From Acidobacteriota bacterium (GTDB taxonomy: Bacteria; Acidobacteriota; Terriglobia; Terriglobales; Acidobacteriaceae): a stretch of 5,999 nt of DNA. A program made the position numbers and the translations under genes. The notes beneath the pieces were generated by a model. The model searched no databases, had not been told where the DNA came from, and saw only the letters and a list, made by a program, of their open reading frames with translations. Where the stretch lies: NCBI GenBank assembly GCA_021793595.1, contig JAJYSL010000268.1, positions 1-5,999 on the forward strand, in the 5' to 3' direction. The first letter of the stretch is position 1. Each line of letters begins with the position of its first letter. Shown in pieces: positions 5,876-5,999 of the stretch.

Positions 5876-5999
5876 GTCGGAGTAGGGACCATGATCGCTC
5901 ACAGCCCCCTCCACGGATCCGGACGAGCGGGATTCCCGCATCCGGCTCTTGCCTTAGGTAATGACGCCCGTGCGGCGCAGAGGATAGGGATGACAGACC
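5876..5999 (-). mobile_element. Group II intron, 3' end (continues beyond the right edge)
   Basis: On the minus strand the window enters a group II intron from the right and contains its last 124 bases. A domain V hairpin (5948-5916), a 3-nt linker and a domain VI hairpin (5912-5879) are followed by GAC, so the predicted 3' splice site is after 5876. The terminal AC fits the usual 3' end of such introns. Group II introns are self-splicing ribozymes that, with an intron-encoded reverse transcriptase/maturase, move by retrohoming. Between 5949 and 5999 one short frame ends at a TAA (5956-5954), which might be the end of the encoded protein, but it is too short to recognise. The insertion lies just past the stop codon of the DoxX remnant, in antisense orientation to it. 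Whether the intron is full length or a fragment cannot be seen. Confidence 0.7.
5879..5948 (-). ncRNA. Group II intron domains V and VI
   Basis: Domain V (5948-5916) begins GAGCCGGAU and ends GUCCGGAUC. It has the catalytic AGC triad at its base, a GCGGG/CCCGC upper stem, and a two-base bulge (UC) where AC is usual. Domain VI (5912-5879) folds as GGAG-GGGG-CUGUGA, a GCGA tetraloop, then UCAUGG-UCCC, a UA bulge and CUCC, with every stem position paired by Watson-Crick or G-U pairs. The bulged A at 5883 is seven bases from the predicted splice site, as expected for the branch point. The linker between the domains is CGU, the usual 3 nt. Domain V differs from consensus in its shortened loop, the bulge base and a G-A mismatch near its base, so activity is uncertain. 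Confidence 0.7.

Overview
The window looks like a bacterial chromosome segment from a moderately GC-rich, probably soil-dwelling organism. The mix of genes (Dps, HdeD, a lipocalin-like protein, NDH-2, pirin, DoxX) and the style of the Dps N-terminus would suit an Acidobacteriota member. That taxonomic guess rests on recall and is weak. I see no CRISPR array, tRNA, rRNA or defence system.

Left part (1-2068, all on the minus strand, so read right to left): an HdeD-family membrane protein, a classical short-chain dehydrogenase, a small lipocalin-like protein, and the first 51 residues of a Dps-type ferritin that runs off the left edge. The gaps are short (53, 23 and 57 bases) and each gene has its own Shine-Dalgarno sequence. 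This fits one stress-related transcription unit (acid, oxidative and starvation protection), although no operon can be proven from the sequence.

Middle part (2207-4127, minus strand): a type II NADH dehydrogenase-like flavoprotein. Its stop codon overlaps the start of an NADP/F420-type reductase gene by four bases (ATGA). The reductase gene carries a clear single-base frameshift: the conserved C-terminal third continues in another frame. A plausible promoter precedes the NDH-2 gene.

Right part (4128-5999): a 401-base non-coding divergent intergenic region, then a complete pirin on the plus strand with its metal ligands intact. After it comes the C-terminal two thirds of a DoxX-like membrane protein whose N-terminus is missing or degraded. 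Nine bases beyond the DoxX stop codon, on the opposite strand, lies the 3' end of a group II intron. Its domain V and domain VI hairpins, a 3-nt linker and a bulged branch-point A seven bases from the predicted splice site are all visible. The intron body continues past the right edge.

The strongest observations are the unannotated-looking intron end, the frameshifted reductase and the DoxX remnant. I found no convincing undescribed multi-gene system.
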